From contig CM066728.1 in assembly GCA_033961575.1 (NCBI GenBank), positions 34,162,352 through 34,226,351 of the forward strand: DNA of 64,000 nucleotides, read 5' to 3'. Both the position numbers and the translations under genes were made by a program. Below, piece after piece: positions 1-14,992 of the stretch (its first letter is position 1; the number at the start of each line of letters is the position of its first letter). The notes under the pieces were generated by a model. That model worked only from the letters and a program-made list of their open reading frames with translations. It was not told the origin of the DNA and made no database searches. This stretch comes from Aselliscus stoliczkanus (taxonomy: Eukaryota; Chordata; Mammalia; Chiroptera; Hipposideridae).

Positions 1-496
1 AGGAAAGTAGGACATGAAATAACAAGAGGATAGGGGCAATTGTGAACTTTTTTACTATCTATGTTTGTACTATATTATTGAGGGAAACACACACAACTTT
101 TTCCATTTTTGAAAATCAGTAATTTTTTTTGAACAAGAGCAAGGACAAAAATTAATACAGAAGTACATGGGATGTAAGCATGGAAATGTAGACTACTCTT
201 TCAAGGAGTCTAGCAATAAAGTAGAAGCTATAGGACAAAATTTAAAAGGGAATACAGGGCTAAAATAAAGATATTTCCTTTCAAGACTGGAGAATTGGCC
301 TCACAACACAATAGCAAAGAGCTGTAGATGGAAAAGAATGAAAATATACAGATGACTAATTAAGCATCTCTCAGAGGAAACAGAATGGATACTCACTACT
401 TCAGAATATTCCTCAATTCTGACTACAATAAATATAATCACGCCAAAAAGTATTCTTTCATAAAAATTATAGAAGAAATCTGATAATTTAACTTAC
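1..496. other. YTHDC2 intron 7 (partial)
   Basis: AT-rich intronic sequence after the exon 7 donor. No exon, RNA gene or recognisable repeat was seen. Confidence 0.6.
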
Positions 497-653
497 TATG
501 TATCACTGGACAACTTCCGAAATATCTTATAAAGAGATTTACATCCAAGGCGGCACTAGAAAGAATTAGTTTCAAAGTTGGGTGCTTTTGCAACAAATCT
601 CTTAACTTGGTAAGTAAAAAATCACTAAATCGATCCCTTTCATGTACTTCATC
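497..653 (-). CDS. YTHDC2: YTHDC2 coding exon 7 (DEVH box)
   Basis: 157 bases, residues 314-365 plus one base. The acceptor is TGCTGCAG|GATGAAG and the donor CATA|GTAAGTT. The exon opens directly with the Walker B DEVH box (314-317), so the V|DEVH motif is split by intron 6. It ends CPVIH before the next exon, outside the window. LSSAALD is motif III, with Ala where many DEAH helicases have Thr (SAT). Confidence 0.95.
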
Positions 654-3600
654 CTGCAGCAAACAAAAATAAAATCATGGAACAATTAAAACATTACGGA
701 TGACTAAGTCTTTAAAATTATGAAGCTGTTGGTTTTACACTAATTCAAATTAAATGTGGATAAGGCCAATCAGTATTAGTGAAAATTTTGTATTATGGAC
801 AATTCAGAAAAAAATCAGACATTAACAACCTACTGCGGGTTGCTGGTCTTTTTTCTTTTTTTCACAGAATATGAAACCACACAAACTAAATTCTGAATTA
901 GTGAAGTCTAATTTAAGATACTTTTAATATATACAAAATCTATTTAAATATGCTTCTGTTAACATCAGGGCTCAAAAGTATCCTTTGGTTTGAATACACA
1001 GAACTAACAAGTTTCCAAAAGCTGCTCATTACAAGTTTATAAAACTTAATCTAATTTTTTTCAGACACAAACTGGATAAAAGCTTATAATTCTTTAATAA
1101 GATAGCAATTCATCTACTTCTTCATCGACTCCTAATTTAGGAACTTAACCACAAAGCTAAATGATTATAAAGTATGCCCTAAGGTTGGGAAATACATATT
1201 AGTTAAAGGAGGAATCAGACGACTAAGCATACACAAAAAAAACTTTCACCATTCTGGAAAACTCTAAGTACATGCATGTATCAGCTTCATATATAAAAAA
1301 GCACTACCTACTTATTTTCACTTGTAAAACCTGATGGTAAGAGTACCTTTATTTAATACAAAATATTTATTTATAATTAATTATAGAAAATAAAAAGTAA
1401 CTTCATTATAACAGCCTGTTCAAAAAAACAAATTAGTTCTCACTTATAATTTATTCCAAAAATGTAGTTATGTATTGAAATTTTAAGCAATCTGAGTTAT
1501 ATGGCAAATTCAGCAATACTCTTACCACAATAACATGTGTCACAGTTGACAATGTACTATCTCCTGCCATCAATGTACGAAGCAATACCCCATTAGTGCA
1601 AAATGTCAGAAGTGTCTTTGGAGAAACCCTTTAAAAAAAAAATCAAAATAACATGCAGAATTACAAATGGTATATGTAACTAAAACATGATCACATTAAA
1701 TGTTAGTCTCATATGTACTTCTAACAAATGTTAAAGTTACTAATAGTAGCGTACTGGTATGTATGCTTTATTAGCAAACTTATGTGAAATGTATTTTACG
1801 TCTGACGACCTCATAAATGTTTTTATTCCTAACAGCCTTTAATTAATTAAATGATTATTTTTTAAAGGACCATAAATAGATTTTTTTAAATATCTTAAAT
1901 ATTTTTTGCTTGAGAATAAACAAGCATACCATAAAAGAGATAAGCTTTTTGAATCACTATATCCAAACTACTGAGAGCAAAGAAATAGTACTACTCATGA
2001 AGAAAGTATTACTAGTACTACTAATAATAATCAACTCAGTCAGTAACATTGATTGAGCGCTTACTATTAACTTCACATTAAACCTGTGCTCTAGATGCTT
2101 TTATTAGCCCATTGTATAGATCAGAAAACTGAGGCTCAAAGAGATACAATAACTTGTACTTGATCATAAAACTATGAAATTAAATTTGAATCTATGGTCT
2201 AAATTCTTTCTCAAACCATTTAAAACCTCACTAAGTTTAGACATGAACTCAATGTTCTGTCATAGACTTATTATTACTTGGAATTATTTGATCATCTAAC
2301 TTTCCAACTCACACATTCTCCATATTTAATGAAACATAAACATTCAACTTTTCTAAGAATGATAAAAGGCTACAGGAGAACTGTCTTTACCTGCTTTCTA
2401 ATCGTATCTGATACCCAATTGTTTGACCAATCCTTTCTCTTCTCTCTGCAGCAACTCTTTCAGCCACAGCAATAGCTGCTAATCGTCTTGGTTGAGTACA
2501 AAATATACGGCAGGGGATACCATTTTTAAAGCAATCATCTAAAAGGAACTGAGGAATCTGAAATGAAAGTTTTAAAGTACTATAAAATGTCATGTTTGTA
2601 TTACCAGGAAATCCAAACCAATCAACTGAAAAAATATTAGAACTAAAAAAGTTCTGTAACATGTTCAAATATAAAATAATCATAAAATCAACAACATTCA
2701 TGTAACTGCTAATAAACAGCTAGACAATGTAATTTAAAAAGATTTTGGGGCCGGCCAAGTGGCGCGGTGGTTAAGCGCTGGTTTAGGAAGCCAGCAGCCC
2801 CGGTTCGGTCCCACATATGCGGGCCAGTGACACTGCCCTCAAAATAAACAAAACAAAAAACAAACAAACAAAAATGATTTTGCCCACAACAGAAACTAAA
2901 ATGCTGAAAACCAAATTCAGAAAGTAGTTAAAACTTACACAAAAAGCACTATTAACTTCTAATGAAAAACATAAAATACCTCAATATTTAAGTATGACAT
3001 ATTCCAGAATGGGAATAATATTGCAAAAGTTAATTGTCCCCAAATTATTCTATAGAGTCAATAAAATAACAATCAAAATTCCATTAGTATTTTTTAATAG
3101 TCAAAAGCATAAAGAAAACAAAAATACCCTAGCACCAACCAGGACTGCAGATACTTTTCTACAGATACTATTCTGTAATTAAATTCAAACAGGTCAGAAA
3201 AACTTAAAACAAAAAGTAAGTTTTCCCACCCCTACCACTACCAATAGTGCTCTCCAAAAAAGTAACTACTGTTAAGTTTCTTATGTACTCTTTCAGGAAA
3301 AAAGGTTTACACATTTAGAATATTTGTACATACTCATATAAATAGGTTTTTATTCACACAAAGTAATTATTGTACTTAATGTTTGTAATTTGCAAATTTC
3401 ACTTAACATATCAGATACCTCATCTGTTTTAATGCTATATATTCTACAGATATTCTACAATTTAACAAATATAACTATACATTCAGATCCAGTTTTTTCA
3501 GGTTTGTTATTATTAATGCTGTAGCTTGTTATATTATAAAAAGTGCTGCAGTGAACATCTATCTTTGAACATTTATTTTTGACTACGTATAGTCAAACAG

Positions 3601-5571
3601 TATATAAATTAAATTTGGACAGGAAAAAGTATCAAACTGCCCTCCAAAACAATTTATACTCCTATCAACAAAGCAGAAGACACTGTTTTCTTCACATATA
3701 TGCAAATACAAGATATCACCAATTTTTAAATTTCTGCCTGACAGCTGAAAAATAAAATTGTTTTGATTTCATTTCTTTAACTATGAGGGGTAGGGAGGCA
3801 GGGAGAGAAGACAGAATCTCTTCATGCATGTCTTAACCTCTAGGATTTTTTTAAACTAGACTAGTTCACCCAGAGCAAAAATGTACACAAACTAAGAAAT
3901 ATTTAAAAAGAAAAGATATTGAAGAGTAATACTATGCTAAAGCTACAAAAAGAAAAAAATGTAGGATCCTAGTGCAAAGAATAGAATTAAAGATACATAA
4001 CAAAAATTCCAGAAATAGACCCAGGTACTATAAAAACTTAGCAATAAATCAAAAGTGGTACCTTAAACAAAGGATAATTAAATAAAAATTGTATTATTAA
4101 TAGAACAACTAGATATTAACATGAGGGAAAAAGTAAGACTTCTACCTGATCTGAAAAAATAAAATAAATTCCAGGTGGATTTTTAAAACTATAATATAAA
4201 AATATTAGAAAAACATTTATAGGAAAGTGTTTTTTAATCTTGAGTAGAAAATGCCTTTCTTAGCATGGCTAAAAGCCCTAAAAAAAATATTGACAGATTT
4301 GACTAAATAAAAATACAAGCTAGTAAACAAGATACAAATAATTGAGCAAAATTATTTTCAAGATATCTAACAGACAACAGGCATGTATCCATAATACATA
4401 AAGCACTATTAAGAATAATTCCAAAATTCGTGTGCTCTTAACAACAAGGCTGCCAGCCAGGTTCGACTCCCACATGGGATGGTGGCTATGCCAACTGGCA
4501 ACTAAGACTGATCTCAGCACCTTGAGCTGAGCTGCTGCCGGGATGGCTCAGTGGATAGAGCATGCACTCTTAACAACAAGGGTGCTGGTTCGACTCCCGG
4601 TGGCTACGCCCACCAGCAACTAAGATTGAACACAGCACCTTGAGTTTAGAGGCCATGAGCTGCCTACGGGAAGCCAGATGGCGACTGGCGGCCTCCACAA
4701 TGAAGATGGAAGGAAAACAACTTGGCTGGTCCCTCTCCCCAATTCCCCAACACTGTTCCCCTCCCCCAATTCCCCAATAAAATCTTAAAAAAAAAAAGAA
4801 TCCAAAATGATTAAACCAAAAGAAAAACGAGATATAAATAAGCAATACAGAATACAAATAGATAATAAGCAAATGAAAAAGTATTCAACACTCTAATAAT
4901 CAAGGAAATGCAAATTAAAACATTTTTTACTTATTTGATTGATAAGAGTAAAAACAAAAATACCCATTGTTGTCCAAGCTTTAGAGAACCAGAAACTGTC
5001 AATACTTTTAATACTATTTTAATACAATAACTCTTTTTCAAGTTAAGACAATAACTAAATTTCCTACTAAAATATTAACTGCCATGTTCTTGATCCAGCA
5101 TGTCCACTTGTAGGAATTTATTATGTTAAAACACTTCCACTTGGCAAAGAAATATTAGGATACAATATAAGAATGTAAGTACAAGAATAATATTCTTGCC
5201 CTACCATTTCCTGGCTTTGTGAATTTGGATAGATTAGCATTGGCAAGCTTTAGTTTTTATTCCTCATCTGTAAAAAGAGATAATAAATAGCCTGCATGTC
5301 TTGGGGTTATTGAGAGGTTTAAATGAGATAACCCTTGTAATAAAAGTTGAGCACATAACGGACTGTCATTTTTTTTTATCATTTTATTACAAAAATGTTC
5401 AGGAATATTATAAAGTTGTTTTAAAAATCAGGTATATCTCTATGTGCTGACATGGAAAAAATATCCAATACCTATTAAATAAAACAGCAACATGCAAAAT
5501 ATATGTATGATACTATCCCATGTTTGTTTTTAAAAATAATATATCAATGCTATATAGAGAACAAAAATGAA

Positions 5572-5608
<37 letters not shown>

Positions 5609-8600
5609 GAAACACATACTCCAAGGTTCTGAAAATAATGCAGGGAGAGAATGTGACAAGAGAATTGGAAATCTTCTGCTTTCTATGTAATATTTTCCAT
5701 AATGCTTGAATTTTACGTAATAAACATAGATAATGAATATGAAAATTCAAAAGGCACTTAACTTACTAATGCCAGTAAAAGCAAAAGGGAAAGAGTCAAT
5801 TGATATTTTTGTTATATCTAAATTTTGTTATATTTCACAGAACAAAAACACCAGTAATTTTACTTGAACTCCTAGAACAAGATCAATTATTTCTTCAGTT
5901 TAAACCCATTAGATTAATAGTTTCTCCTTGAAAACCAAAGAGCATAATATTTATTCCTGGCCGGCCGAGTGGTGCAGTGGTTAAGCGCTGGCTTGGGAAA
6001 CCAGCGGCCCCGGTTCGGGTCCCACATATGAGGACCAGTGACACTGCCCTCAAAAAAAAAAAAAAAAAAAAAAATATTTATTCCTAATTAAATTCTCAAC
6101 TATCCCTTCATAGCTAGTAAAATGATATACAAAATTGCAAAAATACACACATATAATCCCAACATACAAATATCATTAACAAGGACAGTCCAATAATTTA
6201 AATAAAAATGTATTTGTTATATTCACCAAAATTTTCATAATGTCTATTCAATATAATTAAAACTGCTACAATTAACACCTACTGGCAAAACTTACTGTAT
6301 ATTAAAACAATTATAATAATCTAAGACATCTGGACAGATTCAGTGAGTGACCCCATAAAATTTCACTTAATCATAAAATGAATCAGCCTGAAGAAAAACC
6401 TTATATACACGTATTGCCTTTGATTAAAATTTCATCATGTTTTTATTTAGTTATATAGACTCTGGTTTTAGGGATAAAGAGTTATACTTCTGTGAAAATG
6501 GTTAAGTCTTATGAGTAAATAATTCATCAAGTATATAGTCAACCTCTCCTACCACCTTGTCTCACCTATTGACTAAGTTTGTTAAACCAACCAATATAAC
6601 CACAGAAATTCTTAAGGAATTGGTAAAAATAAATTTATTGTCCATAAAAAAAAAAAAAGATTGTAAAACTATATTAACTAGTCTATCTCAACCTCTATCA
6701 AAAGCAAAGTAATTTTACCATTTTAACATACTAACACATTAAAGAACATAACCAAGAAAAGGGCATATCATTGTGCCACACTTACTTCCAAACTGTGTCA
6801 AACCTATTATACAATTAAGACTGACAATTAAGTTTGTGAACTTGTTGCCAAGCTGTTGCTAAACTTTTTTGATATCCAAGGGATTATTCATTATGAATTT
6901 GTACTAACTGGACAAATAGTTAACCAAATTTATTATTTGGAAGTGCTGAAAAGGCTGCATGAAAAAGTTAGACAACCTGAAATTTTCGCCAAAAATTTAT
7001 GGCTCTTGCATCACAACAAATGCACTAGCTCACACGGCACTGTCTGTGAGGGAGTTTTTAGCCAGTAAACAAATAACTGTATTTAAACACCCTCCCTAGT
7101 CACCTGATCTGGCCCCCAATGACTTCTTTCTTTACCCAAAGATAAAGGAAATATTGATAGGAAGACACTTGGATGACATTCAGGACATCAAGGGTAATAC
7201 AACGACAGTTCTGATGGCCATTCCAGAAAAAGAGTTCCAAAATTGCTTTGAGGGTAGACTAGGTGCTGGCATCGATGCATAGTTTCCCAAGGGGAGTACT
7301 TCCAAGGTGACTGTAGTGATATTCAGCAATGAGGTATATAGCTCTTTTTCTAGGATGAATTCGCGAACTTAATTGTCAGACCTCACATTAATTCTAGTCT
7401 ATAGTCAACTTTGTATTAACATTTGTTGTTATTAACACTGCTTTTAATTTAGCTATTTACAAAACACAAGCTAGGTACTTTATACACAACCGTAAATTTC
7501 ACCTTGAATAGTGGCAATTATTAGTTTCATATTACAAATGAGAACTCTGGTTCACAGATGACAAGACCAACCTAAAAGTTCACGTCCAATAAACAAGTAA
7601 ACTGGAATTTGAACTGACTGCCACAGTCCATGTTCCTCCCATGACACCAACTCACATCCTCACCTCGGTTTAACTGAAGGTCAAAGGTACAAGTTTACAA
7701 ATAAATATTTTAAAACAGTTCCTTTCTACAAATTTTTAGAATGTACTACCAGTAATAATATTTTATTTCTAAAATAACTGTTTTTCTTTGTTTTTATGAA
7801 AATACATATAGTATAAATTTGATGTAAAATTGTCATTGGGATAAAATATGTTTTCTTCAATAAATAACAAAGAAACAAACCTGTGTAGTCTTTCCAGACC
7901 CAGTTTCTCCTACAATCAAAACTACTTTATTTTCCTTAATTATTTTAACAATTTCTTCTTGTTTCTCAAACACTGGCAGAGACTGCCTGAAAGAATCAAA
8001 TTCAGATTCTCCTCGTTTCACTGGAATCTGAGGTATGCCATTGTTCAGTCGACCACTTGTCTTGTTCATTTCCCGATTTTCTTTGAATATGAATAAAAGA
8101 AAAAAATTTATGATCAACATTTTTAAAACGTTATAAATAAGTAATTTCTAATATAATTTCATTCAAGTGTTTCTTCTCTACTCAGTCTACATAAATTTAG
8201 CATGCAATGCCTCAATTGCTGTACTCCTACACTTAATATTCTTAGAGAACATGTTACAAAATTCAGCATCAATTAGAAAGCAAATTTCTCAAAAGTATTT
8301 CTGGTGTAGAATGCTTACAAATAAACAGAAATCAATCATTCAGTAACCATTAAGAATAAACATGATTTGATATACTAAAATGATTTTCAGGCTTATTTCT
8401 ATCAATAATGACACAGAAAATTAAAATTTTATAGTAGGAAACAATGTACTTCATTTATAAAGTCTGCTACATACAATGTAAAAACACGTTATAAAAAAAA
8501 TACCCTATATGTTTAAGCTAAACATGTAAGCTTATGTGATCAAATAGAATAATATGGGTAAATATAAGGTCCTAATGCTTAACGAATTTTCTAATTCAGC

Positions 8601-11600
8601 ATTTTAGCCAACATCTATACTTAACTAAACAGAGGCATGATGTGTTTTATAGCCTTCACATAAGTCAAAATACTTTTGTGTGTGTGTGTGTGTGTGTATT
8701 TAAAACTTAAATTCCTTTTTATCTAGGACCATGTGTTTTCTGCACTGTGTAAACCTACTCCAATATACAGTGGATATCATGCAAATACTTGACTTTAGGC
8801 AATAAAAATTTTATCACTAGGGAAGTTATTTTTTCAAATAGTGAAATTACAACTTCATTTTATAACCTAAATTTATTATTTATCTACTTTTCAGCAAGTT
8901 AATGTACTGCAGACTTCGTCCTGTCTCTTACCAGAAGCTAAAGCCCCAGTTCCAGATCTTAATTCATTAGTGTGTCATGGCAACATAACACAGGAAAATC
9001 TAGACCTTGGAATCAAATCCCAGCTCTATCGTTTACTGACTGGTTGAGTGGCCTTGAACAAATTATTTAACTTCTCTGAACCCCAGTTTCTTCACCTGTG
9101 AAACAGGGGAAATTCTTACCTTGTAAGGCCAGCTATGAGGCCCTATATAGAGTTTAGTATACTGCCTAGCACACCATAAGTGCTCAATAAATGATAGCTA
9201 TTACTATGACACTTAAAAAAAATTGTCTAACTTCATGATATGCCTTAACACTGCATTTCATTCCAAAATTTTTACAAGTCTTAATAATTTCTAACAAGCT
9301 ATTCAAATTGGGAAATCTTATCTCATCTTGGGTTTTAAAAATAAATTTAAAATGGAAAAAGAATAGTCATCAAATAATAAGATAAACATGAAGCTCCCCA
9401 GATAATACATACCAGCTTCAACTGCAAACACATTTCCTCTTTCTGTTTTAGGCAGAAGTTCAGTGCGCTCTTTATTGGTGACAGGAAATCTCTGAATTAG
9501 GCTCCTAACAGCATGTTTTGTAGTATGAGTCAAATTACAGGTCATCATTGCATGAGCTGTTTCTGATCCATCTTTCTTCTTCACAGTTAGGTATCTATTT
9601 GCTCCCTTTCTGAATATTAATAAAAGTCATTTATTTACTATATATATAGTCAATTTGTTCACACATGATGTATGCCCACTTAGAAAACACATCTCAAGCA
9701 AAACATTGAAAAAAATCAAAATGCTTTGGGAAAAGATGCCAAAAATCCTAAAAAATTCAATTAAAGGGGTGTAGTGCTAAAGTAGCCACAAGACCATTTT
9801 CAATTAAAATCCCAAATGCTGCAAATCCAATTTTAAATCAGCAAAAATGGCTTACTTACCCAAAAGCGTTTAAGTCTGTCTTAGCAGACTTTATGGTGTA
9901 TGAAACATCAAGTGTTAATACATGCTAGGAAACATACAGAGGGAGAAGGAAAACCAATCGGAACAACAGAATCTAAAAATGATAATAAAAAAGTCATGGT
10001 TCACACTCCAGACTAATATGTCCCACTGAATGTTTCCACAGTATGTTGGTAATGTCACACTCCCATGAAAACCTATTAAGAGAGCCAAGTTTAGTGTTTG
10101 GACCAAAAAAAGCATAAATCAGCATTACTGATTAGTATTTTCAGATGGTTATTGGGGGAAAATTTTTTTTCAAAGCTTCTGGCTGTAGCCTTCAAATATA
10201 AGGTAATGATGATTTATAACTGTTCTCAAATTATTTGATGTAGGTATATTTGTTTCTTCAACTGATCCAGGACTGACCGTGTTAATTAAACACACAGGAA
10301 GTTTTCAAATGTGTTTTGAGTGATTTAATAAAGCACATCTATAATATAGTTCAAAGTAGTACTTGTAAAGATTTCAGGCTCTGAAAGGTTTGAATCCCAG
10401 CTGTGGGACCATAAGCATATTATTTAATAGCTCTGAGCTTAAGATGATAATAATATCTGCCTCAAAAGACTATTATTAAATAAGATAATGTATGTAAAGG
10501 GCAGTATCTGTTAAAGAGTAAGCACTGAATAAATGGAAGCTATTATTATAATTATTATATTTATAGTAAGGAGAAAAAAGCATTTCTTATATTTTAAAAA
10601 GGTTTCCCAAAATATTTGATAAAATGCTTTACTATTTGTTAATGTCATTCTCATATTATAGAAATGAGCAACACAGCCACAAATACAACGAAAATTACAT
10701 GTATAATCTTCCTAATTTTCATTAGATTTAAAGTTTTTCAACAACATCTTCACTGTAAGAATGATATAAAACTGGAGATTAACCTCTACAGTTTTAACTA
10801 TTTAAGCCTTCTAAATGAGGCTTTCAATTTACCAAGGTTTTTACTTTCTGGAATGCTTTCTATGCTGTCCTCTACTCCTGAACAAGTGCTTAATGATGTG
10901 TAAATGATGGCATAAACATGAAATAATTAAATTTAACCTGATCTAGAACTTTTAGTTATTTCCATGGTAAATTGGAATTATTGGATTCTATAGATGGTAT
11001 CTGTACTAGGTTCTTTTCGCATGACCCTTTCCGAAACTTCAGCAGCACACTTGCTATAGACTCAATCATTCATTCCCCTACATGCCATTTACTTCATAAA
11101 ATTTTAACTACAGAAGGACGTATGCTGAAACGAACACTACAGCAAGAGTTAGGAGGCTTGTGTTCAGCTGGTAATAATCTTTCAACTAACTAGTTATATA
11201 ATCAAATAAATCATTGTACTTCTCTAACACTGCATACTAGTTAATTTTAAAATTTCTACTATTTCTATAAGCTCCAAGATGCTTTTTCTTAAAAATCATC
11301 TCAGGAAAGTTTTGCTATATTTCATCTTTAACTAATTTTCTTTTATTCATTAATTCAATCATTCATCAAATATTGAGCACCTACTGTCTGCCAGGCACGA
11401 TGCTAGAAGCTGGGATTACAAAGATGAGTAAAACACACTAACAACTAAAATAATGAGTCAGACTGAAACTTTCCTAATAAAAATGCCTAATAATAATAAT
11501 ACAGGGCCGGCCGAGTGGCGCATTGGTTAAGCGCTGGTTTTGGGATGCCAGCGGCCCTGGTTCGGATCCCACATGAGGGCCAGTGACACTGCCCTCTACA

Positions 11601-14600
11601 GCTAACAGCTCCACCTGGAGCTGGGCTGTGCGAGCCCCAGTGATGGTGTGGGCTGCAGCCCCTGCTGCAGTGGGCTGCCATAGGCTACAGTGAGTGGCCT
11701 GCAGCCAGCGTGAGCGGCTGGCAGCCAAGCGTGAGCTGCCAATAGCCGCGGTGAGCGACATCCAGAGGCCAGCGACCGATCTGCCTCATCCGGGAAGAGC
11801 GCAATGACGATACCAACAGTGAAGCAACATCCTCCGCAACTAGACTGAAGAACAAAAAGACAGCAACTTGTCTGTTCCCCTTCCCCGATTCCCCAACGCT
11901 GTTCCCCTCCGCCAATTCCCCAATAAAAATCTTTAAAAAATAAAAATAAAATAATAATAATAATAATAATAATACAGCATTTACGTATAAATTTTATAGA
12001 ATCATTTAATATATACTGGGGGTGCCAAAAAAATTGTATACACATGACTTGTATTCATCTTTCGTTATCAGTATATATTGAGTATTACAATTTTAATAGC
12101 TTTTTCCTTTCTTAAAATGTGTACATTTTTTTGGCACCCTCTGTACATAAATATACACACACATATATACATAAAAATTTATGTATAAAAATAACTCATA
12201 CTAAGCAGGTGTGACTACTTAGCCATTACCTTTTAAAATTTACTGAATTCAGTTTGAACATAGATGGCGGAATAGAAAGATAACATCAACTTGATAGTTT
12301 CAATGTTTTAGTAAGATTCTACTTGTGGCTATTAGTGCTCGTTCCTAGCACATTCAGCACCTCAGTGACACTGGTATATAATTAAAATACTAGTGAAATT
12401 TTGGGAAAATATTCACCTTTTTGATGTGAGGATGGAAACATTCAATACTGTATGAGATTTTTCCTACTGTGTAATTTAACACATTGAGATCGCTTCATTA
12501 TGCTTTCATTCCAAAGTAACTGACACTATGCTTTGATGAAAACTATACGAGTCTCCTTTACAAAGCAAAATTAACTAGAAACTAGCTGCAAGTTGTGGAA
12601 CAGAAGCTAGATATCTAAAGTAAACACTTAAAAATAAAATATAAGCCCCATATATAATTTTTTTTTAAGCTGAGCCATCCTGCCACCTGTTGGCAGCTTA
12701 GCTCAGGCTGGGCATCAAACTGCTGTTGCTCAGAGCTCAGTTCACACTCTTGAGCGAGCTCTTAACCAACTGATTCACTCAGCCGGCCCTGTAATTTTTA
12801 AATGTAAAAAAAAAAAGTACTAAAATTACAGTAAGAACATCATAACTTCTAACTTTAAAGGGTAAAAATAATCAACAAATGCTTTAATAACATTTTGGCA
12901 TCTTGAAGTCTTCTTCCTTTTAAAAAAATGATATAACTAATCAAATTTGATGCAATTTTAATATTCAGCCATTTGTACAGCATGGTACTGAATATTTAAC
13001 TCAAATACAACCATATGCATCATTATTCCTCACTTTCCAAATCTGTAAACAGTTTAAAAGATCTAGAGTCAAAATCTGAAATGACTACTTAAAAAGCTCA
13101 CAGCCACCAAAGAATTATGTCTCTAAAAAAAATACACACTCATTTGATGCTAGTAAATGCTTAATTTCATATCTCTTTAATTTATACTTGTTAGGCAGAT
13201 AAATGAAAAGTTCTAACTCCAAACCATTTTCTCTCCAATACTATAATATGAATTGCAAGTTTATGAAAGTTTGCATATTAATTTGTACTTTTTTATGATT
13301 ACCTAGAAATTAATAAACCAGCCAATTTACTTTGTCACTAAACACAGTTGCTTTCATGTCATGGACATTATGTTGGTGGTAAATTTGTTCTTTCTCTGAG
13401 TTCTCACATCTCCCAGGACATTACTATGAACCCACTGTGAACACCAAAAGTTAATGTTCAAATCTTGGCTCTGCCACTCGCTAGCTGTGTGATCTTGAAA
13501 AAAATTACTTAACCTCTCCAAACTTGAATTGCTTTATCTGTTATACAGGTACCAGATTTAATAATAAGAGCTTACCCGATAAGATTATTGTGAGAATTAA
13601 ATGATAATCTACTTAAAGCACCTAGAACATGCCTGTTGCACAAGAATACTTAAAAAATGTTAGCTTCTGTTATTATTACTATTGGACACCGTAAGCTTTT
13701 TCTTTTCTTGGATGTCCAAAAATTCACTGAAAGTGTTCATCACTTATAACCCATTTTTTCCTATTTTAAGCTAGGAGAAAATAAAGGGAGTGCAGTATGC
13801 AAACTCCCAAGACAAAAGGCAAGGGAGGCAGTAACCCAAGTGTGAAAAGGGGGCTTTTCTGTAGGGTAGAACCTCCTGGTCAGGGTGAGTTGAGCAACAA
13901 GATACCTATTAAGCAGTTAGTTCAGCAATCAGGATAAGAACCCTATACTTGGAAAACTTTTCCTCTTCCACAAGTTTTTAACAAAGTTTATTTTGTAACT
14001 TTCATTTTGTCTAACTTGGCCTAAGAATAAAAAAGAGATTTTGCTATGGTCATGAACAAGTCTAAGACTCAGAAAAGTGAGCTCTTAAAACCAAAACACA
14101 GTGACCTCATTTGAAGAAATAGGAAACAAATTCTAAGGAGATGAAATTTTTGGTATGGGAAAACTTGACTAGAATACCAAAGAAAACTTTAGGATATATA
14201 AAGAATACAAAATGGGGATGTTGCTCCAGCAAGAGTATTTTCACCAACAGATGAGTAGTAATAAAAAAAGATCAATTGTGGGCCATGGTTAAGTGCTGGC
14301 TTGGGAAGCCAGCGGCCCCGGTTCGGGTCCCACGTATGAGGCCCAGTGACACTGCCCTCAAAAAAAAAAAAAAAAAAAAGATCAATTGCAAAGTAAATTA
14401 AACTCTTTAGGAGGAGACAAAAAACAAAAGCCAACACATATGGTTTCATTTTGAAAAAAGGGAGATAAAAAAACAAAGCGAGATCAGAGAAAAAAAAAAT
14501 CGCACAATGTGATATATAGATGATGTATTACAGAATTGTACACTTGAAGCGTATGTAATTTTACTAACCATTGTCGCTCCAATAAATTTTAATTAAAAAA

Positions 14601-14948
14601 AAGGAAAAAAATAACATAAATTATCACACAATAAGCCTAGAATCTAATTTTTAAAACCTTGAAGAAACTCCAAATAAAATACAGAATCACAGAATCTTAA
14701 CTGTAACAACGAGGTTAACTCCTTCATATTTTAGATTTAAGAAAACAGGCCTATAAAGCATAAGGGACATGGCCAAAGCTAGAGAACCAGGCAGTGAGAG
14801 ATTGAAAGCAGAATCAACGTTTCCTGCCCTTTCTTCAACACATCCAGGTTCTCTCTCAAACATGTATTAAGGAATCATAATACCAGGCACAAAATAAAAA
14901 TAGTGAAAAACTAACTTGCTAAATTAATTAAATTAATGCTAGGAGGTA

Positions 14949-14992
<44 letters not shown>

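Noticed and set aside
5574..5603. Regularly spaced repeats as a possible CRISPR-like array
   Set aside because: Simple (CA)n; no array of repeats with unique spacers exists anywhere in the window, which is mammalian.
11602..12045. 147-codon minus-strand frame
   Set aside because: Antisense of the class B SINE; similar frames recur in the other copies at 25,750 and 54,238.
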